Positions 35,670-43,444 of a stretch of 54,577 nucleotides of DNA are shown here, piece after piece (the stretch's first letter is position 1; every line of letters begins with the position of its first letter). Below the pieces are notes generated by a model, which ran no database searches, was not told where the DNA came from, and saw nothing but the letters and a program-made list of their open reading frames with translations. The stretch is from TMED109 sp002684605 (GTDB lineage Bacteria; Pseudomonadota; Alphaproteobacteria; TMED109). The position numbers and the translations under genes are program-made. Where the stretch lies: assembly GCA_913046335.1 (NCBI GenBank), contig CAJWSU010000009.1, positions 1 to 54,577 on the forward strand. Direction: 5' to 3'.

Positions 35670-36176
35670 ATGAATAATTTGTTTAAATTTAATATTATAA
35701 CATTCACTACTAGGAATTTAATATCTTTTATTTTACTTATTGCTTCTTTTATCCTTTTATATTTTGGTGTAACTGAGCCAATGCTTAAAATTTCAGCGGA
35801 ATATGCAGGCCAAGAGGTTTTTAAATATAAGCAGTCTATTTGGCAAGCTGTAGACATGTTATATGAAAGTGGAAATTTACTAGTAGCATTCTTAATAGTT
35901 TTTTTCAGTGTGATGATACCTGTATTTAAAGGAATAGTAATTTTATGGGTATTCTTTTTTGGGACAGTTGAAGCAAAATCTTCTGCTCATAACTTCATAT
36001 TTAGAATAGGTAGATGGTCTATGGCAGATGTTTTTGCTGTTGGAGTTTTCATTGCTTATTTGGGTGGTAAAGCATCTACTATGCTAGATGCATCCATGGA
36101 AATTGGTTTTTACTATTTCACAGGATATTGCATAGTTTCTTTACTATCTTTACAAATTAAGTCTAAATTAACTTAA
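35670..36176 (+). CDS. pqiA: paraquat-inducible protein A (PqiA) family membrane protein
   Basis: A 168-residue membrane protein with four predicted helices (about 14-33, 70-92, 95-113 and 140-160). It contains the family segments SIWQAVDMLYESGNLLVAFL and VMIPVFKGIVILW, matching the single PqiA domain used with MCE/PqiB lipid-transport systems. It lacks the N-terminal zinc-ribbon of E. coli PqiA and has only one of its two repeats, as in many small proteobacterial members. No PqiB is adjacent. RBS GGGAGA precedes the ATG. It would sit in the inner membrane. Confidence 0.85.
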   Translation: MNNLFKFNIITFTTRNLISFILLIASFILLYFGVTEPMLKISAEYAGQEVFKYKQSIWQAVDMLYESGNLLVAFLIVFFSVMIPVFKGIVILWVFFFGTVEAKSSAHNFIFRIGRWSMADVFAVGVFIAYLGGKASTMLDASMEIGFYYFTGYCIVSLLSLQIKSKLT

Positions 36177-36182
36177 AATATT

Positions 36183-36473
36183 TTATTTCTTTAATTCTAT
36201 TTCTATAAAAGTGAATTCAAAATCATTATTGTTAATAACATTATGGTTTATACCAGTTTCTCTGGAATAAGATTGTCCACTAATTAGGCTGGCTTTCGTT
36301 ATGTTACCCTCTGGATCAGATATAGTTAATTCTCCTGTTGTCATAGGAACAACTACATAGTCCATTTGATGGATATGCGGCCCAGTTTCAGAATTAGGTG
36401 GAAAATACCATTCTGTAACTTTAACAAAATTATTATCAATTTGTACTGTAGGTTTTGCTAATATTTTAGTAAT
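36183..36473 (-). CDS. small cupin protein with apparent ATT start
   Basis: A 96-residue single-domain cupin. The metal motif (GPHIHQMDYVVVP) and closing strands (NHNVIN, FEFTFIEIEL) are complete. The only ATG in frame (36365) lies after the two metal-binding histidines and would destroy the fold. Upstream the frame stays open and holds no ATG, GTG or TTG, but an ATT at 36473 is seven bases from AAGGA (36485-36481), giving MTKILAKPTVQID..., a normal cupin beginning. So either the gene truly initiates at ATT, or an ATG has mutated or been misread. It follows the PhyH gene by about 40 bp, same strand. Function unknown. Confidence 0.7.
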   Translation of the reverse strand: MTKILAKPTVQIDNNFVKVTEWYFPPNSETGPHIHQMDYVVVPMTTGELTISDPEGNITKASLISGQSYSRETGINHNVINNNDFEFTFIEIELKK

Positions 36474-36480
36474 AATATAT

Positions 36481-36485
36481 TCCTT
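36481..36485 (-). promoter_or_regulatory. ribosome-binding site before the ATT-start cupin
   Basis: AAGGA on the minus strand, seven bases before ATT-ACT-AAA. It is the only good Shine-Dalgarno between the PhyH stop and the cupin motif, and it supports initiation at the non-standard codon. Confidence 0.5.
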
Positions 36486-36516
36486 ATATAAAATTATAAA
36501 TTTTTATAATTAGTTA

Positions 36517-37275
36517 CTAACTTCTAACAATAAAATCATTTGTTCCTGATTCATCCTCACCGCTCATTAAAAATAAAGTTCTATTTGCGTGATCCAAATT
36601 AAACTCTTTTTCTTGTTCAGCGGCTAATTCTCTATCAAATGTAGATGAGGTTGGCATATAGCGAATGGTCATACCTCTTCGTGAATTTGGAGACACATTT
36701 GTTCCTGAACCATGGACAATATAAACATCATGAAGTGCCATTTGTCCTGATTCAAGACATAAATGATAAGCATCTTTCTCATCATACTCAGAAGGGTCTA
36801 TTTCCTGATTTAGTGTATAGTTACCACTATTATCTGTGCTGTGTTTTCTTGTTGTTTTTCTTTTATGAGAACCAGGCATATATTTTAGACAGCCATTTTC
36901 TTTATTTGCGTCGTCTACCGCTAGCCACACAGTACAGGTTGCAAGTGGCCTTATAGGCCAATATTGACCATCTTGGTGCCAAGGAGTTGCTTTTCCATTA
37001 ATCCCCGGTTTTGCAAAAAAACTTTGATTCCAAACGGCTAGGTTAGGGCCTATAACTTGTTTAACACAATTTAGAATTTCTGGCTTTTTTGCATATTTTA
37101 GATAGTTTAAATCATATTTTAATAAAGTTGGACAATAGTCTCTAAATTCTGGATGTTTATCTAATAAGATTTTATGATAGTTTTTTATATTCTCTATATC
37201 TTCTTTAGGCATTCTATAGTCTAATATAACAAAACCATTTTCATTGTATTCAGCTAATTGTTTCTCTGAGAGCAT
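36517..37275 (-). CDS. phytanoyl-CoA dioxygenase (PhyH) family enzyme
   Basis: A 252-residue Fe(II)/2-oxoglutarate dioxygenase. The metal triad is visible: His and Asp in TPWHQDGQYWP (about 97-107) and the distal His in HDVYIVHGSGTNVS (about 187-200); the 2-oxoglutarate Arg follows in NSRRGMTIRYMP. GCLKYMPGSHK is a further family block. PhyH-like enzymes hydroxylate varied small molecules, including lipids and osmolytes; the substrate here is unknown. RBS AGGAA precedes the ATG. The gene lies between the sulfurtransferase (50 bp upstream) and the cupin, likely one operon. Confidence 0.9.
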   Translation of the reverse strand: MLSEKQLAEYNENGFVILDYRMPKEDIENIKNYHKILLDKHPEFRDYCPTLLKYDLNYLKYAKKPEILNCVKQVIGPNLAVWNQSFFAKPGINGKATPWHQDGQYWPIRPLATCTVWLAVDDANKENGCLKYMPGSHKRKTTRKHSTDNSGNYTLNQEIDPSEYDEKDAYHLCLESGQMALHDVYIVHGSGTNVSPNSRRGMTIRYMPTSSTFDRELAAEQEKEFNLDHANRTLFLMSGEDESGTNDFIVRS

Positions 37276-37325
37276 TTTGTGTTCCTATATGATTATGATA
37301 GTAGATATTAAAGAAAAAAACTTTA

Positions 37326-38195
37326 TTAGTCTATCGACATCGGTAATTTATTATTTTTTGCCCATTCTGATAAAGAAGCATCATATACAGTAATATTTTC
37401 AAATCCTAAAGCGGTTAAAACAAATGCAATATTTGTAGCAGCTATTCCTCCACCACAATATGCTATTACTTTTTCTTTATTTAACACATTATGTTTTTTA
37501 AATATTATTTTTAAATCATCTAATGATTTATATAAATTTGTATTAGAGTCTACCATTTCTAAACTTGGAATATTTATACTATTTTTTATATGTCCTAATC
37601 GTCCATAATCCACTTTTTCACTTCCATCATGAAGTGTGCTTCTCAATGCATTAATTATAGATACATTATTATCTGTTAAAGAGTTTATAACTTCTTCTTT
37701 TGTACAAAATAAACCATTTTGAGGAATGCTTTTAAAGTTATTTTTTGGATAATTGACAGGGTCTTTAGAAATTTTCTTATTTTCTTCCTTCCATCTATCA
37801 AAACCACCATTTAATATAGATGCGCTGTTAAAACCCATGGATCTTAGCATCCACCATACTCGAGTTGCCCATTGTATATTAACTCTACTATATAATATTA
37901 CATGTGTACCTGGACCTATACCTTTTAAGGACATTATTTTATCAAATATTTTGTAATCAGGCATCATGAACGGATAGGGTGTATCTTTTAATGATAATTC
38001 TTCTAAATCTAAAAAATCAGAATTAGGGATATGTCCTTCATTATAGTCTTTTTTACCTGATTCTATTGTGTATATTTTTTTTGGATGAGGATTAAGCCAT
38101 ACCGTACAGTCGAAAATTCTTATATTTGGATCGTTAAGGTTACTTTCCAACCAATCTGTTTCCACTAGTAAAGAACTATCAAATTTATTTTTCAT
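37326..38195 (-). CDS. sseA: thiosulfate/3-mercaptopyruvate sulfurtransferase (two rhodanese domains)
   Basis: A 289-residue protein of tandem rhodanese domains. The inactive N-domain (about 10-140) has the VETDWLESNLNDPNIRIFDCT start and RVNIQWATRVWWMLRSMGF; the active C-domain (about 165-289) carries the cysteine in IAYCGGGIAATNIA (about 245-258). The loop CGGGIAA is nearer to mercaptopyruvate sulfurtransferases (CGSGVTA) than to thiosulfate rhodaneses (CRKGVTA). It would release sulfane sulfur to thiols or cyanide, which links to the persulfide dioxygenase at 28296. RBS AAAGG lies upstream of the ATG. Confidence 0.87.
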   Translation of the reverse strand: MKNKFDSSLLVETDWLESNLNDPNIRIFDCTVWLNPHPKKIYTIESGKKDYNEGHIPNSDFLDLEELSLKDTPYPFMMPDYKIFDKIMSLKGIGPGTHVILYSRVNIQWATRVWWMLRSMGFNSASILNGGFDRWKEENKKISKDPVNYPKNNFKSIPQNGLFCTKEEVINSLTDNNVSIINALRSTLHDGSEKVDYGRLGHIKNSINIPSLEMVDSNTNLYKSLDDLKIIFKKHNVLNKEKVIAYCGGGIAATNIAFVLTALGFENITVYDASLSEWAKNNKLPMSID

Positions 38196-38287
38196 AAAGT
38201 TGTAACCTTTTAGTTATGAGTATTAGAAATTTTATTATAATATTATTATTCAATATAAAAAGTATTAATTTTATTAGGAGATAATTT

Positions 38288-39007
38288 ATGAGTTTATTAG
38301 GTCAAGTTGCACTAGTAACAGGTGGAGGAACTGGGATAGGAAAAGCTATAGCAAAAGCTATGATAGAAGAAGGAGCAAAAGTTATAATAATTGGTAGAAA
38401 AGAAAATATTTTGCTCGAAGCACAATCGGAATTAGGTAAAAATGTTGAGGCTATGGTCTGTGATGTTACAGATGAGTCTCAAGTTAATAAAGTTTATGAA
38501 AATATTGTAAAAGATTATGGAAAACTCAATATTCTAATTAATAATGCAGGTATGGCAGCTAGAGGAAAAGCATATGAAATGAGTTATGATATGTGGAAAA
38601 AAGTGGTGGATGTTAACCTTAATGGAGCTTTTTTATGTGCAAGAGGAGCCATGAAGATTATGGTTTCGCAGAAGTCTGGAAGAATTATAAATATTGGCAG
38701 TATTTCTGGTCAAATGGGACGTCCTGAAAATGCACCTTATACAGCTACTAAATTTGCTATTGAGGGACTTACACGCGCTTTTGCCTTAGATGGACGAGAC
38801 CATGGTGTAGCTGTAAGTGTAATACATCCAGGAAATGTAGCTACAAATATTTGGAAAGGTAGAGAAGAAGTTTCAGAAAGAGAAGGTTTAATTCCTCTAG
38901 AAGACTTAGGAAAATTAGCTGTTACTATGCTTACGATGTCTCCTAATGTAAATATACTTAACTCTGTAATTCTTCCTATAACTCAACCTTACTTAGGAAG
39001 GGGATAA
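38288..39007 (+). CDS. SDR family oxidoreductase (tandem copy 1)
   Basis: A 239-residue classical SDR: TGGGTGIGKAIAKAMIEEGA (about 11-30), NNAGM, IGSISGQ with Ser, and YTATK (about 153-157). RBS AGGAG is well placed. It is followed after 4 bp by a second gene with the same length and long shared blocks (LDGRDHGV-VSVIHPGNVAT, GAMKIMVSQK-GRIINIGSISG, LPITQPYLGRG ending), a tandem duplication. The substrate is unknown. It is divergent from the sulfurtransferase operon. Confidence 0.85.
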   Translation: MSLLGQVALVTGGGTGIGKAIAKAMIEEGAKVIIIGRKENILLEAQSELGKNVEAMVCDVTDESQVNKVYENIVKDYGKLNILINNAGMAARGKAYEMSYDMWKKVVDVNLNGAFLCARGAMKIMVSQKSGRIINIGSISGQMGRPENAPYTATKFAIEGLTRAFALDGRDHGVAVSVIHPGNVATNIWKGREEVSEREGLIPLEDLGKLAVTMLTMSPNVNILNSVILPITQPYLGRG

Positions 39008-39011
39008 ATAT

Positions 39012-39734
39012 TTGAAATTAAATGGTAAAATTGCTTTAGTAACAGGTGGTGGAAGTGGAATAGGTAAGGCGATGGCTAAGGCAATTTTAGCAGAAGGTGC
39101 AAAAGTTATTATTATTGGAAGAACTGAATCTAAACTTTTACAAGCCCAATCAGAATTGGGTCCTGAAATTGAAATAATGGTATGCGATATTACCGTAGAA
39201 TCTCAAGTTACAAATGTCTATGAAACCATAATGTCAAAACATGGAAAATTAGATATTTTAATTAATAATGCAGGAACATCTTTTAAAGAAAAAGCTTACG
39301 AATTATCATTTGAATCCTGGAAAAAGGTAATAGATGTGAATTTAAATGGGGCTTTTTTATGTGCTCGAGGAGCTATGAAAATAATGGTTTCTCAAAAATT
39401 AGGAAGAATAATAAATATTGGAAGTATATCTGGTCAAATGAGCAGGCCATTAAATGCCCCATATACTACTAGTAAGTTTGGTATAGAAGGATTAACGCGT
39501 GCTTTTGCATTAGATGGAAGGGATCATGGAGTATCTGTAAGTGTTATTCATCCTGGAAATGTAGCAACAGATATAATAAGTAAAGATGAAATTCCTAAAA
39601 GAGAAAAAGAAGGCTTTGTATTATTAGAAGATTTAAGTAAATTAGCAATTACTATGTTAACTATTTCTCCTAATGTAAATATTTTAGGATCAGTTGTTCT
39701 CCCTATCACCCAACCATACTTAGGGCGAGGATAA
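39012..39734 (+). CDS. SDR family oxidoreductase (tandem copy 2, TTG start)
   Basis: A 240-residue duplicate of the preceding SDR, sharing most of the core and the same C-terminal LPITQPYLGRG. Motifs: TGGGSGIGKAMAKAILAEGA, NNAGT, YTTSK. Translation begins at TTG (39012), four bases after the first gene's stop; AGGGGAT inside the end of copy 1 is the ribosome-binding site, so expression depends on copy 1. The active-site surroundings differ (SFKEKAYELSFES against AARGKAYEMSYDM), suggesting altered substrate preference rather than simple dosage. Confidence 0.84.
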   Translation: MKLNGKIALVTGGGSGIGKAMAKAILAEGAKVIIIGRTESKLLQAQSELGPEIEIMVCDITVESQVTNVYETIMSKHGKLDILINNAGTSFKEKAYELSFESWKKVIDVNLNGAFLCARGAMKIMVSQKLGRIINIGSISGQMSRPLNAPYTTSKFGIEGLTRAFALDGRDHGVSVSVIHPGNVATDIISKDEIPKREKEGFVLLEDLSKLAITMLTISPNVNILGSVVLPITQPYLGRG

Positions 39735-39743
39735 TAAATGATA

Positions 39744-39767
39744 GCAGAAAAATATAATAATTTCTGC
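39744..39767. terminator. hairpin between convergent genes
   Basis: GCAGAAA (39744-39750) and TTTCTGC (39761-39767) form a perfect seven-base-pair stem with a ten-base AT loop. It lies in the 72-bp gap between the convergent SDR pair and the ECH operon. There is no strong T-run, so the terminator call is moderate. Confidence 0.4.
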
Positions 39768-39806
39768 CAAATTTGATAAGCTAGGTGTAGTTATAATGTG
39801 TTATAA

Positions 39807-40640
39807 TTAGTTACCTTTAAAATTAGGTTTTTGTTTATTTTTAAAAGCTTCTACGCCCTCTTTAGCATCATTAGATGAAGCGAGTGCTTCTTGAACATTA
39901 TCAAACTCTGCTACAGCTATTTCCCGACCTTCTTCAAGGGCTAATTTAGCACTTCTGATGGTCTCTCTTACAGCAAGAGGTGCTGCATCAGCTATATTTT
40001 TTGCGATTTCTTCCGCTCTACTAAAAACTTTATCCTGTTGAACTACTTCTTGTACAATATTCATTTTTAACGCTTCTTCACTATTGAATTCCATGCCAGA
40101 CAGTAAATATTTCATTGCATTTCCCCATCCTGCTCTTTGTACAAATCGAATGGTAGCACCTCCAGTAGGCATTATACCTCGAAGAACTTCTAATTGGGAA
40201 AATCTACAGTTATCTGCAGCTATAGTTACATCACAAGCTAAAGATAGCTCTACTCCATAGGTAAAAGTTATTCCTCTCACTGCACAAACTGTAGGTTTAG
40301 TTCTAATAAGTCCTCTTAGTCCAAGAGGATCTATTAATTCTTTTGGGTGTAAATATTCCCTATTACCAGATTTCATATATGGAGCAATTTTTGGAAGGTC
40401 TATTCCTGCTGTAAAATGTGGTCCATGACTAAAAATTAGAGCACATAAAGCATCCGAATTATTTTCATAATCTGTGAAAGCTTGTGCTATCTGTTGAAAC
40501 ATTTCTGGTGTAAAACCATTTAATTTTGTAGGCCTATCTATGCCAATATAAAATATTTTTTCTGATAAAGAAGTAGTAATTCTTCCAATCTCTGGGTCAA
40601 CTTCAGGCAAAGGAGCGGGTGGTGTTTTATCTATTCTCAT
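39807..40640 (-). CDS. enoyl-CoA hydratase/isomerase family protein
   Basis: A 277-residue crotonase-fold enzyme: SHGPHFTAGIDLPKI (first oxyanion-hole segment, about 68-82) and GITFTYGVELSLACDVTIAA (second segment), followed by LRGIMPTGGATIRFVQRAG. The first catalytic Glu position is Gly-Val-Glu, and the second is in MPTGGA, so hydratase activity is plausible but unproven. The start is the ATG at 40640; the in-frame GTG at 40646 lies inside the AAGGTG ribosome-binding site. It overlaps nothing but is 2 bp from the GST stop, last gene of a four-gene operon (HAD, YciI, GST, ECH). Confidence 0.84.
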   Translation of the reverse strand: MRIDKTPPAPLPEVDPEIGRITTSLSEKIFYIGIDRPTKLNGFTPEMFQQIAQAFTDYENNSDALCALIFSHGPHFTAGIDLPKIAPYMKSGNREYLHPKELIDPLGLRGLIRTKPTVCAVRGITFTYGVELSLACDVTIAADNCRFSQLEVLRGIMPTGGATIRFVQRAGWGNAMKYLLSGMEFNSEEALKMNIVQEVVQQDKVFSRAEEIAKNIADAAPLAVRETIRSAKLALEEGREIAVAEFDNVQEALASSNDAKEGVEAFKNKQKPNFKGN

Positions 40641-40642
40641 AT

Positions 40643-41284
40643 TCACACCTTAATTTTTTCTAGTGGGTCATTTATATCTTTAGGTAAAGATTTCTTGAAA
40701 GCATCTCTGTTTTTTAATTTATGATAATAATTTTCAACATTTTTAAACTCTGATATTTTTACAAACATACTTCCCATATGAATGCTATATCCTACAGATG
40801 TATCTACAGCAGAGAATCCTGATTTTAGTAAATAATCTCTCCCTTTAAGATGATTGTCTAATACTTCTAAAGTTTTTTCTAATCTACGAGATTCTAATTT
40901 AATTACTAAAGGTGAACGGAATTCTTCTGCAATAATTATATTTTGTTGAACTAGTGACGCACCGTGTACCGCAATAGTTTCTGCATAATGAAGCCACTGT
41001 ATCCATTCAGCATGTTCTTTATGTGCAATACCTCTACCTAATTGCTCCTTTTTATCAAAAACTTCACATAAATATTGGCAAATGGCCCCTGATTCATAAA
41101 GGATTAGATCATCATGGACTAGACATGGGACTCTTCCTAAAGGATGCACTGACAAATACTCTGGAGATCTAGTAAATTTTTGGTCAAAAGGCATTTCTAC
41201 TAATTCAAAATCAATATTCAATTCATATAGTAACCAAAGCGATCTCATGGAGCGAGCATTTGGACAATGATATAATTTTAACAT
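40643..41284 (-). CDS. glutathione S-transferase
   Basis: A 213-residue GST. The N-domain begins LKLYHCPNARSMRSLWLLYE with the Ser of SMRS in the helix-1 position used by beta/theta-like bacterial GSTs; GRVPCLVHD provides the cis-Pro and ILYESGAICQYL the glutathione contact. A helical C-domain (about 90-213) follows. The start is the ATG at 41284; the upstream GTG belongs to the ribosome-binding site GAGGTG. It is in an operon with a type II haloacid dehalogenase and a YciI-like protein, a set suggesting processing of an electrophilic or halogenated compound; inference. Confidence 0.85.
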   Translation of the reverse strand: MLKLYHCPNARSMRSLWLLYELNIDFELVEMPFDQKFTRSPEYLSVHPLGRVPCLVHDDLILYESGAICQYLCEVFDKKEQLGRGIAHKEHAEWIQWLHYAETIAVHGASLVQQNIIIAEEFRSPLVIKLESRRLEKTLEVLDNHLKGRDYLLKSGFSAVDTSVGYSIHMGSMFVKISEFKNVENYYHKLKNRDAFKKSLPKDINDPLEKIKV

Positions 41285-41297
41285 ATTCACCTCTTAT

Positions 41298-41582
41298 TTA
41301 AATACCTCTTATAATTCCTCTATAAGCAGTTGTTCCATATACTTCAAATGATAATAATCCTGCTTTTGCTAAAGGTAAATTTGATAATGTTTCTAAGGCA
41401 GCTTTTTCATCTGTAGCTTCTACTACACAAAGTGCACCTTTGCCATCGGTCCTGCTATAAATTTCTCTTACAAATCCTTCTTTATATAATTTTAGGGCGT
41501 AATCTACTTCTGCATCCATAAGAGGTGCAAAATCTTCTGCAGATCTATCTTCATTTCTTGTTGCAACAACAAAAACTTTCAT
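41298..41582 (-). CDS. YciI/muconolactone-isomerase-like small dimeric alpha/beta barrel protein
   Basis: A 94-residue protein. The N-terminal strand KVFVVATRNEDRS, helix PLMDAEVDYALKLYKEG, and ending LETLSNLPLAKAGLLSFEVY match the small ferredoxin-like alpha+beta barrels of the YciI and muconolactone delta-isomerase type. These act as dimers or decamers and isomerise or dechlorinate lactones in some pathways; the role here is unknown. RBS AAGGAG lies before the ATG. It is between the HAD and GST genes with 13-15 bp gaps. Confidence 0.75.
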   Translation of the reverse strand: MKVFVVATRNEDRSAEDFAPLMDAEVDYALKLYKEGFVREIYSRTDGKGALCVVEATDEKAALETLSNLPLAKAGLLSFEVYGTTAYRGIIRGI

Positions 41583-41597
41583 ATATTTCTCCTTAAG

Positions 41598-42308
41598 TTA
41601 ATTATTATATAAATTTAATTTATGATATAAATCAATAAAATCAGATGCTTCTATATCTATACTTATATCTGCTTTTAAATCAAAATCTTGACTAGGGCCA
41701 TATTCATTAGACCTAAGTACAAAAGCTGTTTTCAAACCAAAACTTTTTGCAGCTAACAAATCTTGATTGTGCGCCGCTACTAGCATTACCTCATCAGTAT
41801 TATGATTTAGTCTTTGTACGGCACCTAAATACGTTTCAGCATCAGGCTTATAATGCATAAATGTTTCTGCAGAAAATATATTGTCCCAATCTAAATTTTG
41901 TTTTTTAGCCATATTAGTTAATAAGTCTATACCCCCATTTGATAACGTAGATATAGAGAATTTTTTTTTAAGTAAATTTAGGCCTTCAACAGTATCATTC
42001 CAAGGTGATAACCTGTGCCAGGCATTATTAAGGTAATTTATATTTTCTTCACTTAAACCATGTATATTTAATTCTTCTAATATTTTTATTAAAGACTCTC
42101 TATGAAGAACATCTAAATTTACCCATTCTTTTTCACCATTTCTCACTTTATCCATAGAAGGAGCATAGTTTTGACGCCAAAGATCCGTCAACTTTTCCCA
42201 ATTACCTGAAATTCCTGTCTCTGTTTCTAAAGAAATGCATTCTTTTATTACTGAGCTTCGCCAATCAACTACCGTGCCAAATACGTCAAATATTAAAGCT
42301 TTTATCAT
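41598..42308 (-). CDS. type II haloacid dehalogenase (HAD superfamily)
   Basis: A 236-residue HAD enzyme. The nucleophile motif is ALIFDVFGTVVDWRSS (Asp near residue 8), motif II Ser/Thr in STLSNGG (about 114-120), motif III Lys in HYKPDAETY (about 140-148), and motif IV in MLVAAHNQDLLAAKSFG. The phrase DVFGTVVDW is typical of L-2-haloacid dehalogenases rather than phosphatases. The start at ATG 42308 gives MIKALIFDV; a TTG at 42323 is in frame but sits next to GGA and is less likely. It is first gene of the HAD-YciI-GST-ECH operon. Confidence 0.86.
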   Translation of the reverse strand: MIKALIFDVFGTVVDWRSSVIKECISLETETGISGNWEKLTDLWRQNYAPSMDKVRNGEKEWVNLDVLHRESLIKILEELNIHGLSEENINYLNNAWHRLSPWNDTVEGLNLLKKKFSISTLSNGGIDLLTNMAKKQNLDWDNIFSAETFMHYKPDAETYLGAVQRLNHNTDEVMLVAAHNQDLLAAKSFGLKTAFVLRSNEYGPSQDFDLKADISIDIEASDFIDLYHKLNLYNN

Positions 42309-42407
42309 TTTATTTTTTTCCAAAAAAAGATAATTAAATAATTTGTAATCTAATACTACAGACTTTGCGTAACAAAGTTAACAATTATTTATTTAAGGAT
42401 TTATACA

Positions 42408-42665
42408 ATGAACATTTTTAAGTTATTACTCGCATTTTCTTTATTTTCATCATTATTTGTAAGTCAGGCTTTTTCAGGACCTGCAAATAAAAGTATCAAT
42501 GATAAATTAGTTAATTCCTATTTAATTGTTGAGAAATTATCAAGAGATGGGAATCTAAATGCTATAAGTAATAAAAAAACTATGTACAGTTTTTTAAACC
42601 AGGATCAAAAAAATAAAGTTAACAAAATAATAACAATGAAATTAGATAATAAAGTAAAATTATAA
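42408..42665 (+). CDS. small exported protein of unknown function
   Basis: An 85-residue protein with a good ribosome-binding site (AAGGAT) and an N-terminal signal peptide (MNIFKLLLAFSLFSSLFVSQ, AFS cleavage). The mature part, about 62 residues, is polar and basic (KSINDKLVNSYLIVEKLSRD, FLNQDQKNKVNKIITMK) and looks helical. No family recognised. It ends exactly adjacent to the stop of the convergent exported protein 42666-43439. Confidence 0.65.
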   Translation: MNIFKLLLAFSLFSSLFVSQAFSGPANKSINDKLVNSYLIVEKLSRDGNLNAISNKKTMYSFLNQDQKNKVNKIITMKLDNKVKL

Positions 42666-43439
42666 TCAGTTTTTATTCAAATCTTCATATAAATTTTCAA
42701 ATTGTAAATTTATATAAGTAGCTATTTCTAGTAACTCATTACTCTTCTCCCAAGAATAAAGGTAATAACTACATTTATCTATAGAGTTGCTAGAGATAGT
42801 TTTTATTTTTCTTATCAAGTTATTTTCTTTCTCTATATTTTCTAGCATTTTATTTAGGCCTATCTCTCCTGCCGGCATTGGTCTTTCTTTAACCAAATCT
42901 GGATCAAGTGCGTGGCATGTATGCCTCAAATGTCTAATTATATTATCTATATCATTAGGATGATTTATAGCGTATTTACTATGTTCTTTAATAATTAAAA
43001 TTCTTTCTTTAATAATTTTCAGGTTACTTGCAATATCTAAAATTTTTAATTTTTTATTATTTTTGATACATTGACCATCAGCTCTAAATTGTGCATTAGC
43101 ACCTCCTAAATTCATTTTTTTATTAGCATCAATATATTTAAGTCTTATGAATCTACCACCTTGAGCAGTTTGAGATCTCCATTTACCATTACCATAAAAA
43201 TCTTTATTATTTTGAATAGATATTCTTAAATTAGCTGAGCGTTTTTTTTTATCATAAAAGAAATTAAGAGTAGCTCTATTGGCGTTAATAAAATTAATTT
43301 CCCAATTAGCGAGAGTAGATATATTCTGCATGCGTAATACTCCTGTACATTCAAAATCATAATAATCAATAGATTCTGCATAGGATTGATTAGCTGAAAT
43401 AAATAAGAGTATTAATATTATATATTTATGTTTTATCAT
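42666..43439 (-). CDS. exported protein of unknown function
   Basis: A 257-residue protein with a signal peptide (MIKHKYIILILLFISANQSY-A). The first half is beta-rich (YYDFECTGVLRMQN; TLNFFYDKKKRSANLRISI; GGRFIRLKYIDANKK). A Cys in FECTG and another in DGQCIK could pair. The second half is helical with a conserved-looking HTCHALDPDLVKERP segment. I recognise no family. The Rieske oxygenase gene lies five bases upstream on the same strand, so the two are probably co-transcribed. Confidence 0.65.
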   Translation of the reverse strand: MIKHKYIILILLFISANQSYAESIDYYDFECTGVLRMQNISTLANWEINFINANRATLNFFYDKKKRSANLRISIQNNKDFYGNGKWRSQTAQGGRFIRLKYIDANKKMNLGGANAQFRADGQCIKNNKKLKILDIASNLKIIKERILIIKEHSKYAINHPNDIDNIIRHLRHTCHALDPDLVKERPMPAGEIGLNKMLENIEKENNLIRKIKTISSNSIDKCSYYLYSWEKSNELLEIATYINLQFENLYEDLNKN

Positions 43440-43444
43440 GTAAT

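Noticed and set aside
36183..36365. Cupin gene called from the ATG at 36365 (60 residues)
   Set aside because: This would remove both metal-binding histidines that lie in frame just upstream; the longer form with an ATT start explains the conserved sequence.
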